A stretch of DNA of 64,000 nt, from positions 558,001-622,000 of the forward strand of contig NZ_CP134400.1 in the NCBI RefSeq assembly GCF_002968285.2. Direction: 5' to 3'. Of the stretch, positions 28,639-37,899 are shown in pieces. Below the pieces are notes generated by a model. It did not search any database. It saw only the letters and a program-made list of their open reading frames with translations, and was not told where the DNA came from. The position numbers and the translations under genes were made by a program. This DNA comes from Mycobacterium sp. ITM-2016-00318 (GTDB taxonomy: Bacteria > Actinomycetota > Actinomycetes > Mycobacteriales > Mycobacteriaceae). Numbering within the stretch: position 1 is the first letter of the stretch; each line of letters begins with the position of its first letter.

Positions 28639-29943
28639 GTGAGTGCAGCTCCCGACAAGCAACCCCCGCTGCCGCTGGTGAACAGGCGGCGGGCCTTGAC
28701 CGCGCTCGCGGTCGGGGTGGTCGCTCCCGGTGTGCTGGCCGCCTGCTCAGGCAAGGAGAAGGCGTCGTCGCAGGCTGCCGAGGCGCCGGCCGCGCCGTCG
28801 CTGACCTACAGCCCGGAGAACGCCGCCTCCGACGTCAACCCGACCACGCCCGTTCGCGTCGAGGTGCGCGACGGCTGGTTTCAGCGGGTCACGCTGACCA
28901 ACACCGACGGCAAGGCCGTCGCCGGCGCCGTCAACCGCGAACGCACCGTCTTCACCGTGACCGAGCCGCTGGGCTACGGCATGGAGTACACCTGGGCGGG
29001 CTCGGTGGTCGGCCGCGACGGCAAGGCCGTCCCGGTGGAGGGCAAGTTCACCACCGTGAACCCGTCGACTCAGGTGAACGGCCAGTTCCAGCTGGCCGAT
29101 GGGCAGGTCGTCGGCGTCGCCGCCCCGGTGATCATCCAGTTCGACGCGGCGATCGCCGACGAAAACCGGGCCACGGTGGAGAAGGCGCTCAAGGTCACCA
29201 CCCAGCCGCCTGTCGAGGGCAGCTGGGCCTGGCTGCCCGACGAGGTCGGCGGCTCGCGGGCGCACTACCGCACCAAGGAGTACTACCCGGCCGGCGCGAC
29301 GGTGAATGTCGACGCGAAGCTCTACGGGCTGGAGTTCGGCGACGGCGCCTACGGCGCGGAGGACATCTCCCTGAACTTCGCCATCGGTCGGCGCCAGGTC
29401 GTGAAGGCTGCGGCCCCGTCACACCGCATCCAGGTGGAGACCGACGAGGGCATCATCATGGACTTCCCGTGCAGCTACGGGGAGGGCGACCAGCCGCGCA
29501 ACATCACCCGTAGCGGAGTGCACGTCGTCACCGAGAAGTACGAAGACTTCTACATGACGAACCCGGCCGCCGGCTACAGCAATGTCCACGAGCGGTTCGC
29601 GGTGCGCATCTCCAACAACGGCGAATTCATCCACTGCAACCCCAACAGCCTTGGCGCGCAAGGTAACACGAATGTCACCAACGGCTGTATCAACCTCAAC
29701 CTCGAGAACGCCCAGCAGTACTTCAGCACGGCGGTCTACGGTGACCCCGTCGAGGTGACGGGCACCTCGATCGAGCTGTCCTACGCCGACGGCGATATCT
29801 GGGACTGGGCCGTCTCATGGGAGGACTGGACTGCGATGTCGGCATTGTCGTCGCAGGATCCGCCGTCCGGCATCCCGAGCTCCGCGCCCGCCACGCCGAC
29901 GGGTGCACCGCAACCGGTCGACGACCGGCCGCCAGGCGGCTAG
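28639..29943 (+). CDS. lprQ: L,D-transpeptidase lipoprotein LprQ (LdtMt5 type)
   Basis: A 434-residue lipoprotein: [21 protein letters not shown] places the lipidated Cys at 36. Two immunoglobulin-like domains (about 50-260) precede the YkuD catalytic domain. The catalytic Cys350 lies in [10 protein letters not shown], with the conserved HCNP histidine upstream; the usual SHGC is NGC, as in LdtMt5 (Rv0483). It forms 3-3 peptidoglycan crosslinks on the outer face. The C-terminal ~25 residues are proline/serine-rich. The GTG at 28639 is chosen; a TTG nine bases earlier is possible. Confidence 0.92.
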   Translation: MSAAPDKQPPLPLVNRRRALTALAVGVVAPGVLAACSGKEKASSQAAEAPAAPSLTYSPENAASDVNPTTPVRVEVRDGWFQRVTLTNTDGKAVAGAVNRERTVFTVTEPLGYGMEYTWAGSVVGRDGKAVPVEGKFTTVNPSTQVNGQFQLADGQVVGVAAPVIIQFDAAIADENRATVEKALKVTTQPPVEGSWAWLPDEVGGSRAHYRTKEYYPAGATVNVDAKLYGLEFGDGAYGAEDISLNFAIGRRQVVKAAAPSHRIQVETDEGIIMDFPCSYGEGDQPRNITRSGVHVVTEKYEDFYMTNPAAGYSNVHERFAVRISNNGEFIHCNPNSLGAQGNTNVTNGCINLNLENAQQYFSTAVYGDPVEVTGTSIELSYADGDIWDWAVSWEDWTAMSALSSQDPPSGIPSSAPATPTGAPQPVDDRPPGG

Positions 29944-30091
29944 CCGAGCCGGCCCGCGCTTCCGCGAACAGCATCGATGGTCGTAGTTTTCGGGCGGGTC
30001 CAGCCCTGACTTCTCTTTCGCGGGTCGAGTCAGGCTTTCATTTGCTGATCTTGACCCGGCCGCGCGGTTCACGCGTGCGTGATCGCCTACT

Positions 30092-30847
30092 TCACTCGCG
30101 GCGGTTGAAGCGTGACCCGCTCGCCCCGGTGACCTGGTCGCGGGGCCGCACGACGATCAGGTCGAGGTCGACGTGCGACGGCCTGCTGGCGACGAACCCG
30201 ATCACCTCGGCGATGTCCTCGGCCACCAACGGGTTGACACCCTTGTATACGGCGTCAGCGCGGTCCTGGTCGCCGTCGAAACGGCGCAGCGAGAAGTCCG
30301 TCTTGACCATGCCCGGCGCCACCTCGGTGAGCCGCACCGGTTTCCCGATCAGCTCACTGCGCAGCGTGCGGTGCAGCACGCCCTGCGCATGTTTGGCTGC
30401 GGCGTAACCCGATCCGCCGTCATAGATCTCGAGGGCCGCAATGGATGTCACAGTGACGACCAGCCCGTCGCCCGACTCGACGAGCTTCGGCAGCAGCGCC
30501 CGCGTCACGTGCAGCGTGCCCAGCACATTGGATTCCCACATCCACCGCCAGTGGTCGACGTCGGCCCCGGCCACCGTCTCCAGGCCACGGGCGCCGCCCG
30601 CGTTGTTCACCAGGACGTCGACGCGGTCCAACCCGGCGGCAAGTGCGGCCACGGCCGCCTCGTCGGACACGTCGGCGACGACCGCGCTGCCGCCCAACTC
30701 CGCGGCGAGCTGCTTGATCGGGGCCTCGCGACGCGCCACGCACACGACGTGAAAACCCTGAGCGGCAAGGGTTTTGGCGGTTGCTTCGCCTATGCCTGCG
30801 CTGGCGCCGGTGACCACCGCTACTCGGTCCGCATCGGGTTTCGTCAT
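30092..30847 (-). CDS. Short-chain dehydrogenase/reductase (Rv0484c)
   Basis: A 251-residue classical SDR: cofactor motif TGASAGIGEA (about 14-23), NNAGG near 82, catalytic Ser in VTVTSIAALE, and YAAAK (Tyr/Lys pair) near 149. It belongs to the NADP-dependent serine/YdfG-like group; the substrate is unknown. It matches Rv0484c. The 148-base gap before it (29944-30091) shows no feature. It diverges from the LysM gene. Confidence 0.9.
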   Translation of the reverse strand: MTKPDADRVAVVTGASAGIGEATAKTLAAQGFHVVCVARREAPIKQLAAELGGSAVVADVSDEAAVAALAAGLDRVDVLVNNAGGARGLETVAGADVDHWRWMWESNVLGTLHVTRALLPKLVESGDGLVVTVTSIAALEIYDGGSGYAAAKHAQGVLHRTLRSELIGKPVRLTEVAPGMVKTDFSLRRFDGDQDRADAVYKGVNPLVAEDIAEVIGFVASRPSHVDLDLIVVRPRDQVTGASGSRFNRRE

Positions 30848-30872
30848 GCGACCAACTGTAGTTCGCGTGAGT

Positions 30873-30890
30873 CGAGTAGTCGGCTACTCG
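30873..30890. promoter_or_regulatory. Palindrome in the SDR/LysM divergent promoter region
   Basis: CGAGTAG (30873-30879) and CTACTCG (30884-30890) form perfect arms around four bases, 26 bases upstream of the SDR start. It could be an operator or a small hairpin. Confidence 0.4.
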
Positions 30891-30893
30891 TGT

Positions 30894-30930
30894 GCGGACG
30901 CCCGCAACGGCGAAGCGTTGAGCCGTCCGC
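30894..30930 (+). promoter_or_regulatory. Compound hairpin in the 5' leader of the LysM gene
   Basis: GCGGACG (30894-30900) pairs with CGTCCGC (30924-30930) and an inner CAACG (30905-30909) pairs with CGTTG (30916-30920). The structure ends 24 bases before the ATG, leaving the GAAGGA ribosome site free. It may stabilise or regulate the mRNA. Confidence 0.45.
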
Positions 30931-30954
30931 TCCACCAAACGAAGGAACACACCG

Positions 30955-31605
30955 ATGAAGAACCACACCGTCCAGCCGGGCGAAACCCTGTTCGGCATCG
31001 CCACGCACGAGTACGGCGACGGCGACCTGTATCCGGTGATCGCCCGCATGAACAACCTGGCCAATCCCGACCTGATCCTGGTCGGGCAGGAGTTGCTTGT
31101 CCCGTTCGTCACGCGCCGTCACCTGTTCACCACCACCGACAGCACTGCCGCACGGGCGCAGATCACCCAGCATTACTACGGCACCCAGGACACCAAGATG
31201 CAGCTGATCTGGGAGGTCGCCAGCGGGGTCGCTCAGCGGCCGATCGAACCGGGCGCATGGCTGCTCATCCCGGATCTGAGCGACGTCGGCCACCACACCG
31301 TCGTCGACGGCGAGAGCTTCGCGGGCCTTGCGGCCCGCTGGTACGGCGACGACCACCTGGCCGTCGTGATCGCCTTCGCGAACGAGATGGACCCGGCCAC
31401 CGAACCCGCCCCTGGCACGGTGTTGATCAGGCCGGGGATGAACTTCTCGATGAGAATCGCCGGTGACACGCTGGAGTCGGCATGCCGCTTCGTCTACGGC
31501 GACTCGGACCTGATTCCCACGTGGATGGGTGTCGTCGCAGCGGCGAACAACCTCAGCAGGCCGCACAAGCTGTTCTCCACGCAGACGGTGCATTTCCCGC
31601 GTTAG
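30955..31605 (+). CDS. Multi-LysM domain protein without signal peptide
   Basis: A 216-residue protein made almost wholly of LysM-like units: a clear one at residues 2-50 (HTVQPGETLFGIA to VGQELLVPF), two related units near 56-105 and 112-160, and a final one near 163-214. LysM modules bind peptidoglycan or chitin, yet there is no signal peptide or membrane segment, so it would remain cytosolic unless exported another way. No counterpart sits at this place in M. tuberculosis. GAAGGA precedes the ATG. It may act as a scaffold, as LysM proteins do in phage-tail-like or storage systems; that is speculation. Confidence 0.75.
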   Translation: MKNHTVQPGETLFGIATHEYGDGDLYPVIARMNNLANPDLILVGQELLVPFVTRRHLFTTTDSTAARAQITQHYYGTQDTKMQLIWEVASGVAQRPIEPGAWLLIPDLSDVGHHTVVDGESFAGLAARWYGDDHLAVVIAFANEMDPATEPAPGTVLIRPGMNFSMRIAGDTLESACRFVYGDSDLIPTWMGVVAAANNLSRPHKLFSTQTVHFPR

Positions 31606-31643
31606 TGGCCGACGTCACTGGGCAGCGAGCTAGTTGGCTGTGC

Positions 31644-31649
31644 TAAGTT
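31644..31649 (+). promoter_or_regulatory. -10 hexamer for a leaderless small ORF
   Basis: TAAGTT fits the mycobacterial TANNNT -10 element and ends seven bases before the GTG at 31656, which would therefore be the transcript's first codon. This predicts leaderless translation of the Cys-rich mini-ORF. Confidence 0.55.
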
Positions 31650-31655
31650 CACGGC

Positions 31656-31730
31656 GTGACCCGCAGTAGTCAGGCTCTCGGCGCACGGCGCGCATGTTGT
31701 TGTTGTCGCCGCGCAACCCGCCGCGCCTGA
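31656..31730 (+). CDS. Poly-cysteine leader peptide (leaderless uORF, candidate cysteine attenuator)
   Basis: A 24-residue ORF, GTG at 31656 to TGA at 31728-31730, with four consecutive TGT cysteine codons (31695-31706) set between arginine-rich segments. It is too short for ordinary gene calling. Leaderless mini-ORFs with cysteine runs are known in M. smegmatis and M. tuberculosis, where stalling at the Cys codons regulates sulfur genes. Here it precedes the ROK regulator and mshA, the first mycothiol synthesis gene, and mycothiol contains cysteine. The 79 bases to the ROK start would hold the regulatory RNA structure. No upstream ribosome site is present, in keeping with a leaderless start. 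Confidence 0.72.
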   Translation: MTRSSQALGARRACCCCRRATRRA

Positions 31731-31809
31731 CCGAGTCCGGACTTCCGCTGTCCTAATTGAGTCGCAGGTGTGGCACAGACCCACCAGCCGACTACGACGA
31801 GGACACGCC

Positions 31810-33075
31810 GTGCGCACCACCACTCTCCGCCCCGCTTCCACCCCGGCTCACACCAAGCGCGCGCTGTTGTCGCGCCACCACATAGTGGCGCCGTCGCTGT
31901 GCGTCGCCGATGCGGCTGCGGCGTCGGTGTTCAACGCGGCCCGCTCGCGGGGGCCGATCGCGCGGGACGTCATCGCCAAGGTCACCCAGCTGTCGATCGC
32001 GACGGTGAACCGTCAGGTCACGGCGCTGCTCGACGCGGGTGTGCTGCGTGAACGCGCCGACCTCGCGGTCTCGGGTGCGATCGGCAGGCCGCGGGTGCCC
32101 GTCGAGGTCGACCATGAGCCGTACCTGACGCTCGGTATCCACATCGGTGCGCGCACCACCTGCATCGTGGCCACCGACCTGTTCGGCCGCACGCTCGACG
32201 TCGTCGAGACACCGACGCCGCGCGGCTCCCAGGACGCTGCACTGGCGTCGCTGGCTGCCAGCGCGCGTCGCTACCTCAGCCGCTGGCACCGCCGTCGCCC
32301 GCTGTGGGTCGGTGTCACTGCGGGCGGTGTCGTGGACAGCGCGACCGGCTACCTCGACCACCCGCGACTTGGCTGGGCCGATGCGCCCGTCGGTTCCGTC
32401 ATCGCCGAGACGCTCAGCCTTCCGGTCTCGGTCGCCTCCCACGTCGACGCGATGGCAGGCGCCGAACTGCTGTTGGGCACGCGCCGGTCGTCGCATCCGG
32501 CGACGAGCCTCTATGTGTACGCCCGCGAGACGGTGGGTTACGCGCTGTCGATCGGCGGCAAGGTCCATTCGCCCGCCAGCGGCCCGGGAACCATCGCGGC
32601 GCTGCCCACCCAATCGGATCTGCTGGGCGGCACCGGCCAGTTGGAGTCGACGGTCAGCGACGAGGCGGTGCTGATCGCCGCACGCAGGCAGCGGGTGATC
32701 CCCGCGCAAGGGCCGGCCTCCACCATGACGGCCGTGTTGCGGGCGGCGAGGCAGGGCAACGAACAGGCGCGCGGCCTGCTCAGCGAGCGCGCGCGAGTGC
32801 TTGGTGAGGCCGTTGCGCTGTTGCGCGACATGCTCAATCCGGACGATCTGGTCGTCGGCGGTCAGGCGTTCACCGAGTACCCGGAGGGCATGACCCCCGT
32901 CGAGGAGGCCTACCGTGCGCGCTCGGTGCTGCCCGCGCGTGACATCCGGGTGACGTCGTTCGGCAACCGGGTCCAGGAGGCGGGCGCGGGTGTGGTGTCG
33001 CTCGGCGGCATCTACGCCGACCCGATCGGTGCAATGCGGCGCGCACTTGCGCGTCGGCCGGAAGCGACCGCTTGA
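31810..33075 (+). CDS. ROK family transcriptional regulator (Rv0485)
   Basis: A 421-residue ROK protein: winged helix at about 25-80 ([20 protein letters not shown]), then a sugar-kinase-like domain ([20 protein letters not shown] near 104). The usual ROK zinc-site cysteines are not evident and the kinase motifs are degenerate, so it is a regulator. GAGGA lies seven bases before the GTG at 31810; a GTG at 31768 would add 14 residues. It corresponds to Rv0485, which affects PE/PPE expression in M. tuberculosis. Preceded by the Cys-rich leader ORF. Confidence 0.88.
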   Translation: MRTTTLRPASTPAHTKRALLSRHHIVAPSLCVADAAAASVFNAARSRGPIARDVIAKVTQLSIATVNRQVTALLDAGVLRERADLAVSGAIGRPRVPVEVDHEPYLTLGIHIGARTTCIVATDLFGRTLDVVETPTPRGSQDAALASLAASARRYLSRWHRRRPLWVGVTAGGVVDSATGYLDHPRLGWADAPVGSVIAETLSLPVSVASHVDAMAGAELLLGTRRSSHPATSLYVYARETVGYALSIGGKVHSPASGPGTIAALPTQSDLLGGTGQLESTVSDEAVLIAARRQRVIPAQGPASTMTAVLRAARQGNEQARGLLSERARVLGEAVALLRDMLNPDDLVVGGQAFTEYPEGMTPVEEAYRARSVLPARDIRVTSFGNRVQEAGAGVVSLGGIYADPIGAMRRALARRPEATA

Positions 33076-33190
33076 ATCTCCGCGAAATTGCATTCCAGCA
33101 GGCGCCGACTCGACATTTGCCTGCCTGGATGCAGTCTCGCGGCAGATGCTCGGCGGCCTGGCCCTGCGGTGGCGGTGTAGACATGTCTGT

Positions 33191-34495
33191 GTGCGCCTAG
33201 CGACGGAAGTTGTTTCGCCCCGCAGGGTGGCCGTGTTGTCGGTGCACACCTCCCCGCTGGCCCAGCCGGGCACCGGCGATGCCGGCGGCATGAACGTCTA
33301 CGTGCTGCAGAGCGCGCTGCAGATGGCCCGTCGCGGCGTCGAGGTGGAGATCTTCACGAGGGCGACGTCATCCGCCGACCCGCCGACGGTGCGGGTGGCG
33401 CCCGGCGTGCTGGTGCGCAACGTCGTCGCCGGACCGTTCGAGGGGCTGGACAAATACGACCTGCCCACCCAGCTGTGTGCGTTCACCGCAGGCGTGCTGC
33501 GTGCCGAGGCCACCCACGAGCCCGGCTACTACGACATCGTGCATTCGCATTACTGGCTGTCGGGTCAGGTCGGCTGGCTGGCGCGCGATCGGTGGGCGGT
33601 GCCGCTGGTGCACACCGCGCACACCCTCGCCGCGGTCAAGAACGCCGCCCTCCCCGACGGCGACGCACCCGAGCCTCCGTTGCGCGCGGTCGGTGAGCAA
33701 CAGGTGGTCGACGAGGCGGACCGCTTGATCGTCAACACCGAACACGAAGCGCAGCAACTAGTTTCACTGAATCACGCCGATCCCGAGCGCATCGACGTCG
33801 TGCATCCGGGCGTCGACCTGGAGACGTTCACTCCCGGGGAAAAGCGTGGGGCGCGTCACGTGCTCGGCGTCTCCGAGACCGAGCGCGTTGTGGCGTTCGT
33901 CGGCCGCATACAGCCGCTCAAGGCGCCCGACGTGCTGCTGCGCGCGGCCGCCAAGCTGCCCGACGTCCGGGTGTTGGTGGCCGGCGGCCCTTCGGGGAGC
34001 GGGTTGGCCGCACCCGATGGACTTGTTCGGCTCGCCGACGAATTGGGTATCGCCGATCGGGTGACGTTCCTTCCTCCGCAGTCGCGCGATGAACTCGTCA
34101 GCGTCTACCGCGCCGCCGACGTCGTCGCGGTGCCCAGCTACTCCGAATCGTTCGGCCTCGTCGCCGTCGAGGCCCAGGCCTGTGGCACCCCGGTGGTGGC
34201 CGCCGCGGTCGGCGGGTTGCCCGTCGCGGTCCGCGACGGTGTCAGCGGCGCACTGGTCGACGGCCACGATTCCGACGACTGGGCGCAGGCGATTGCAGGC
34301 GTGTTCGACCGCGGCCCGGAAACGATGCGGCGCGCGGCCGTCGAGCACGCCGCCACGTTCTCGTGGGCGCACACCGTAGACGGGCTGCTGGCCAGTTACG
34401 GGCACGCGATCAGCGACTACCGCGCGCGTCACCAGCGCAGCGTCGGCCGCCGCACCGGGCGCCGGTTCTCGATGCGGCGCGGAGTTCGCGCATGA
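33191..34495 (+). CDS. mshA: D-inositol-3-phosphate glycosyltransferase MshA
   Basis: A 434-residue GT-B, GT4-family glycosyltransferase. Seen are the N-terminal [21 protein letters not shown] acceptor region, [13 protein letters not shown], and the donor-binding [21 protein letters not shown]. MshA joins GlcNAc to inositol-3-phosphate as the first step of mycothiol synthesis. The GTG at 33191 is chosen; the frame further 5' overlaps the ROK gene. The preceding 115 bases contain no ORF. Its TGA is overlapped (ATGA) by the small repeat ORF at 34492. Confidence 0.94.
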   Translation: MRLATEVVSPRRVAVLSVHTSPLAQPGTGDAGGMNVYVLQSALQMARRGVEVEIFTRATSSADPPTVRVAPGVLVRNVVAGPFEGLDKYDLPTQLCAFTAGVLRAEATHEPGYYDIVHSHYWLSGQVGWLARDRWAVPLVHTAHTLAAVKNAALPDGDAPEPPLRAVGEQQVVDEADRLIVNTEHEAQQLVSLNHADPERIDVVHPGVDLETFTPGEKRGARHVLGVSETERVVAFVGRIQPLKAPDVLLRAAAKLPDVRVLVAGGPSGSGLAAPDGLVRLADELGIADRVTFLPPQSRDELVSVYRAADVVAVPSYSESFGLVAVEAQACGTPVVAAAVGGLPVAVRDGVSGALVDGHDSDDWAQAIAGVFDRGPETMRRAAVEHAATFSWAHTVDGLLASYGHAISDYRARHQRSVGRRTGRRFSMRRGVRA

Positions 34496-34617
34496 GCGAG
34501 ACGCGCGCGAGTGAGGACCGCTGGGCCCACGCCCGCAGGGCAGGGGACGAGGCACGAGCGAGGACCGGTGGGCCCACGCCCGCAGGGCAGGGGACGAGCG
34601 GGAAGTCGAGCAAATGA
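34492..34617 (+). CDS. MIRU-like repeat ORF coupled to mshA and ybjN
   Basis: A 41-residue reading frame (starts [18 protein letters not shown]) whose ATG overlaps the mshA stop and whose TGA overlaps the next ATG, both by four bases. It consists of the tandem repeat at 34513-34598. Mycobacterial interspersed repetitive units (MIRUs) have exactly this arrangement, inserting between operon genes while preserving translational coupling. The peptide itself probably has no function. It should carry ribosomes from mshA to ybjN. Confidence 0.65.
   Translation: MSETRASEDRWAHARRAGDEARARTGGPTPAGQGTSGKSSK
34513..34598 (+). repeat. Two 39-base tandem repeats, period 47
   Basis: Copies at 34513-34551 and 34560-34598 both run from GAGGACCG to GGGGACGAG and differ at one base. 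They lie between mshA and ybjN inside the MIRU-like ORF. A copy-number polymorphism between strains would be expected. Confidence 0.85.
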
Positions 34618-35117
34618 GCAGCGTCCAACAGGTGATCGAGGACGCCTGCAGGGAGAACGACCTCGTCTGCACGCGTCACGAGGGCGCGCACGGCGGGCTG
34701 CCGGGGATCATCGTCGAACTGCCAGGTGAGCGGCGGCTGAAGACGAACACGATCCTGTCCATCGGTGAGCATTCGGTGCGCGTCGAGGCCTTCGTCTGCC
34801 GTAAGCCCGACGAGAACCACGAGGGTGTCTACCGGTTCCTGCTCAAGCGCAACCGCCGGTTGTACGGGGTGGCCTACACCATCGACAACGTCGGGGACAT
34901 CTACCTGGTGGGCCGGATGGCGCGGCACTCCGTCACCCCCGAGGAGATCGACCGCGTGCTCGGCCAGGTGCTCGAGGCCGTCGACAGCGACTTTAACACC
35001 TTGCTTGAGTTGGGTTTTCGCACATCCATCCAGAAAGAATGGGAGTGGCGGGTGTCGCGCGGCGAGTCGCTGAAGAACCTCCAGGCGTTCCAGCACCTGA
35101 TCGACGACGACGACTGA
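34614..35117 (+). CDS. YbjN domain-containing protein (Rv0487)
   Basis: A 167-residue protein with the YbjN/type III secretion chaperone-like fold; conserved [18 protein letters not shown] and [22 protein letters not shown] segments are seen. Its function is not known; in mycobacteria it always lies between mshA and the phosphoglyceromutase gene. The ATG overlaps the stop of the repeat ORF. It is the Rv0487 equivalent. The lysE-like Rv0488 is missing here, so gpmA follows 28 bases on. Confidence 0.87.
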   Translation: MSSVQQVIEDACRENDLVCTRHEGAHGGLPGIIVELPGERRLKTNTILSIGEHSVRVEAFVCRKPDENHEGVYRFLLKRNRRLYGVAYTIDNVGDIYLVGRMARHSVTPEEIDRVLGQVLEAVDSDFNTLLELGFRTSIQKEWEWRVSRGESLKNLQAFQHLIDDDD

Positions 35118-35145
35118 TTTCCCCACTAGGGATAGTCTCTTCGCC

Positions 35146-35895
35146 ATGGGAGATTCCACGCTGATCCTGCTGCGCCACGGCGAAAGCGAGTGGAACGCGC
35201 TGAACCTGTTCACCGGCTGGGTCGACGTCGACCTCACCGAAAAGGGCAGGGCGGAGGCCGTAAGGGCGGGCGAGCTCATGAAGGAACTGGAGCGTCAGCC
35301 CGACGTCCTGTACACCTCGCTGCTGCGGCGTGCGATCACCACTGCGAATCTGGCGCTGGACAAAGCCGACCGGCACTGGATCCCGGTGCACCGCGACTGG
35401 CGGCTCAACGAGCGCCATTACGGGGCATTGCAGGGCCTGAACAAGGCCGAAACCAAGGAGAAGTACGGCGAAGAGCGGTTCATGGCCTGGCGGCGCAGCT
35501 ATGACACGCCGCCCCCGCCGATCGAACCGGGCAACGAGTACAGCCAGGACGGCGATCCGCGCTACGCCGACATCGCGGGCGGCCCGCCGCGCACCGAATG
35601 CCTCAAAGACGTCGTGGAGCGGTTCGTGCCCTACTTCACCGAGACGATCGTGCCCGACCTCAGGGCCGGCAGGACGGTGTTGATCGCCGCGCACGGTAAC
35701 TCGCTGCGGGCGCTGGTGAAGCACCTCGACAAGATGTCCGACGAGGACGTCGTCGGCCTGAACATCCCAACCGGCATCCCGCTGCGCTACGACCTCGACG
35801 GCGACCTTCAGCCGACGGTCGTCGGCGGCACGTACCTGGATCCGGAGGCGGCCGCTGCCGGCGCCGCCGCCGTCGCGAGCCAGGGTGCGAAATAA
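35146..35895 (+). CDS. gpmA: 2,3-bisphosphoglycerate-dependent phosphoglycerate mutase
   Basis: A 249-residue glycolytic mutase. The phospho-acceptor His is in [10 protein letters not shown] (about residue 11), with [25 protein letters not shown] substrate loop and the second catalytic His in [15 protein letters not shown]. It interconverts 3- and 2-phosphoglycerate. It matches gpm1 (Rv0489) and precedes senX3-regX3, the usual mycobacterial order. Confidence 0.96.
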   Translation: MGDSTLILLRHGESEWNALNLFTGWVDVDLTEKGRAEAVRAGELMKELERQPDVLYTSLLRRAITTANLALDKADRHWIPVHRDWRLNERHYGALQGLNKAETKEKYGEERFMAWRRSYDTPPPPIEPGNEYSQDGDPRYADIAGGPPRTECLKDVVERFVPYFTETIVPDLRAGRTVLIAAHGNSLRALVKHLDKMSDEDVVGLNIPTGIPLRYDLDGDLQPTVVGGTYLDPEAAAAGAAAVASQGAK

Positions 35896-35926
35896 CCCGG
35901 CAAAGGGCTTTCCCGGGCAAACGCTG

Positions 35927-36006
35927 GGTGAACGGGAACCGAACACCTGCACCAGCGTGTGTGACATGTCCCGTTTTGGCCGCACGCTGCTGGGATGACG
36001 TTCACC
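35927..36006. promoter_or_regulatory. Candidate RegX3 sites in the senX3 promoter region
   Basis: GGTGAAC (35927-35933), GAACACC (35941-35947) and GTTCACC (36000-36006) occur between gpmA and senX3; the first and third are exact reverse complements. RegX3 sites are built of such repeats and the operon autoregulates, so phosphate-dependent binding here is plausible. Confidence 0.38.
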
Positions 36007-36025
36007 AGTTTCGTACCATTTGCTC

Positions 36026-37216
36026 GTGAGTGTGCTATCCGCACTGCTGCTGATGGCAGGCGTGGCACTGCTCGCGCTGGCGATCGGTGCGGTTGTCGGA
36101 ATGCGTCTGGTTCCGAAGCTGACGGAGCACAGACAGCGGCGGGCAGTGGAGGAGTCGGGCATCACCGTCTCCCAGATGCTCGCCCACATCGTGTCGCAAT
36201 CGCCGGTTGGCATCGTGGTGGTCGACACCTACCGTGACGTCGTCTACACCAACGACCGAGCCCGCGAGCTGGGCCTGGTGCGTGACCGCCTGCTCGACGA
36301 CCGCGCCTGGCTAGCGGCGCAGCGCACCCTGACCACCGGCGACGACGTCGAGGTCGATCTCTCCCCGCGCAGGCGGGCGCAGCCCGGTCGGTCCGGCCTG
36401 TCTATTCGAGGCCACGTCCGGTTGCTGACCGAGGACGACCGACGGTTCGCCGTCGTCTACGTCGACGACCAGTCCGAGCACGCGCGCATGGAAGCCACCC
36501 GACGTGACTTCGTCGCCAACGTCAGCCACGAGCTGAAGACGCCCGTCGGGGCGATGGGTGTGCTCGCCGAAGCGCTGCTCGCCTCCGCCGACGAACCGGA
36601 TACCGTCCGAAGATTCGCCGACAAGATGGTCATCGAGTCCAAGCGGCTGGCCGACATGGTCGGCGAACTCATCGAGTTGTCCAGGCTGCAGGGCGCAGAA
36701 CCACTGCCCGACCTCGAAGCCGTCGACGTCGACACAGTTGTCGCCGAGGCGCTTTCGCGATACAAGGTGGCCGCCGACAACGCCGAGATCGCCATCACCA
36801 CCGACGCGCCGACCGGCTACAAAGTGCTCGGCGACCAACCCTTGCTGGCCACTGCGTTGGCCAACCTGGTCTCAAACGCAATCGCCTACTCGCCCAAGGG
36901 AACTCCGGTTTCGATCAGCCGTAGGCGCCGAGGCGACAACGTCGAGATCGCTGTCACCGATCGGGGAATCGGCATCGCCCCCGCCGATCAGGAGCGGGTG
37001 TTCGAGCGGTTCTTCCGTGTCGACAAAGCCAGATCACGGGCAACCGGAGGCACCGGCCTCGGGCTTGCGATCGTCAAACATGTTGCAGCCAATCACAACG
37101 GCTCCATCCGGCTGTGGAGTCAGCCCGGTACGGGATCGACATTCACCTTGTCGATTCCGGCCTATCCGGACCGCGTCAGCGAGTCCGACGAACGAGAGGA
37201 ACCAGAACGGCCATGA
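36026..37216 (+). CDS. senX3: Sensor histidine kinase SenX3
   Basis: A 396-residue sensor kinase. One or two N-terminal membrane segments (about 3-28) are followed by a PAS-like domain (about 45-150), the phospho-acceptor His168 in [13 protein letters not shown], and the ATP-binding N, G1 and G2 boxes ([33 protein letters not shown]). SenX3 senses phosphate supply with the Pst system and controls RegX3. The GTG at 36026 matches the known N-terminus; a TTG six bases earlier is possible. It overlaps regX3 by four bases. Confidence 0.96.
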   Translation: MSVLSALLLMAGVALLALAIGAVVGMRLVPKLTEHRQRRAVEESGITVSQMLAHIVSQSPVGIVVVDTYRDVVYTNDRARELGLVRDRLLDDRAWLAAQRTLTTGDDVEVDLSPRRRAQPGRSGLSIRGHVRLLTEDDRRFAVVYVDDQSEHARMEATRRDFVANVSHELKTPVGAMGVLAEALLASADEPDTVRRFADKMVIESKRLADMVGELIELSRLQGAEPLPDLEAVDVDTVVAEALSRYKVAADNAEIAITTDAPTGYKVLGDQPLLATALANLVSNAIAYSPKGTPVSISRRRRGDNVEIAVTDRGIGIAPADQERVFERFFRVDKARSRATGGTGLGLAIVKHVAANHNGSIRLWSQPGTGSTFTLSIPAYPDRVSESDEREEPERP

Positions 37217-37899
37217 CCAATGTATTGATCGTCGAGGACGAGGAGTCCCTGGCCGATCCTCTGGCTTTCCTGCTGCGCAAGGAGGGCTTCGAGGCCACCG
37301 TGGTGACCGACGGGCCTTCTGCGCTTGCCGAATTCGAGCGCGCCGGCGCGGACATCGTGCTGCTCGACCTGATGCTGCCGGGGATGAGCGGGACCGACGT
37401 GTGCAAGCAGCTGCGGTCGCGCTCCAGCGTCCCGGTGATCATGGTGACCGCACGGGACAGTGAGATCGACAAGGTCGTCGGGCTGGAACTCGGCGCCGAC
37501 GACTACGTCACCAAGCCGTATTCGGCGCGCGAGCTGATCGCACGCATCAGGGCGGTTTTGCGCCGCGGCGCCGACCCCGACGACTCCGCCATAGCCGACG
37601 GCGTACTGGAGGCGGGACCGGTGCGGATGGACGTCGAACGCCATGTCGTGTCGGTCAACGGCGAGGCGATCACGTTGCCGCTCAAGGAGTTCGACCTGCT
37701 CGAGTACCTGATGCGCAACAGTGGGCGCGTGCTCACCCGCGGACAGCTCATCGACCGGGTGTGGGGTGCCGACTACGTCGGCGACACCAAGACGCTGGAT
37801 GTCCATGTCAAGCGGTTGCGCAGCAAGATCGAGGCCGACCCGGCCAACCCGGTGCACCTGGTGACGGTGCGCGGGCTGGGTTACAAGCTGGAAGGCTAA
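37213..37899 (+). CDS. regX3: Response regulator RegX3
   Basis: A 228-residue OmpR-family regulator: receiver domain (1-~115) with the phospho-acceptor Asp in VLLDLMLPG (about 52), and a C-terminal winged helix (about 130-227) ending in RGLGYKLEG. It activates phosphate uptake and other genes during phosphate limitation. The ATGA overlap with senX3 is direct; in M. tuberculosis MIRU repeats separate the two genes. It corresponds to Rv0491. Confidence 0.97.
   Translation: MTNVLIVEDEESLADPLAFLLRKEGFEATVVTDGPSALAEFERAGADIVLLDLMLPGMSGTDVCKQLRSRSSVPVIMVTARDSEIDKVVGLELGADDYVTKPYSARELIARIRAVLRRGADPDDSAIADGVLEAGPVRMDVERHVVSVNGEAITLPLKEFDLLEYLMRNSGRVLTRGQLIDRVWGADYVGDTKTLDVHVKRLRSKIEADPANPVHLVTVRGLGYKLEG

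Noticed and set aside
31792-33291. 499-codon minus-strand frame opposite the ROK gene
   Set aside because: It is a high-GC shadow of the ROK regulator with no recognisable domain.
34513-34598. CRISPR-like repeats
   Set aside because: There are only two copies with an 8-base gap and they form part of a coupled reading frame; no cas genes are present.
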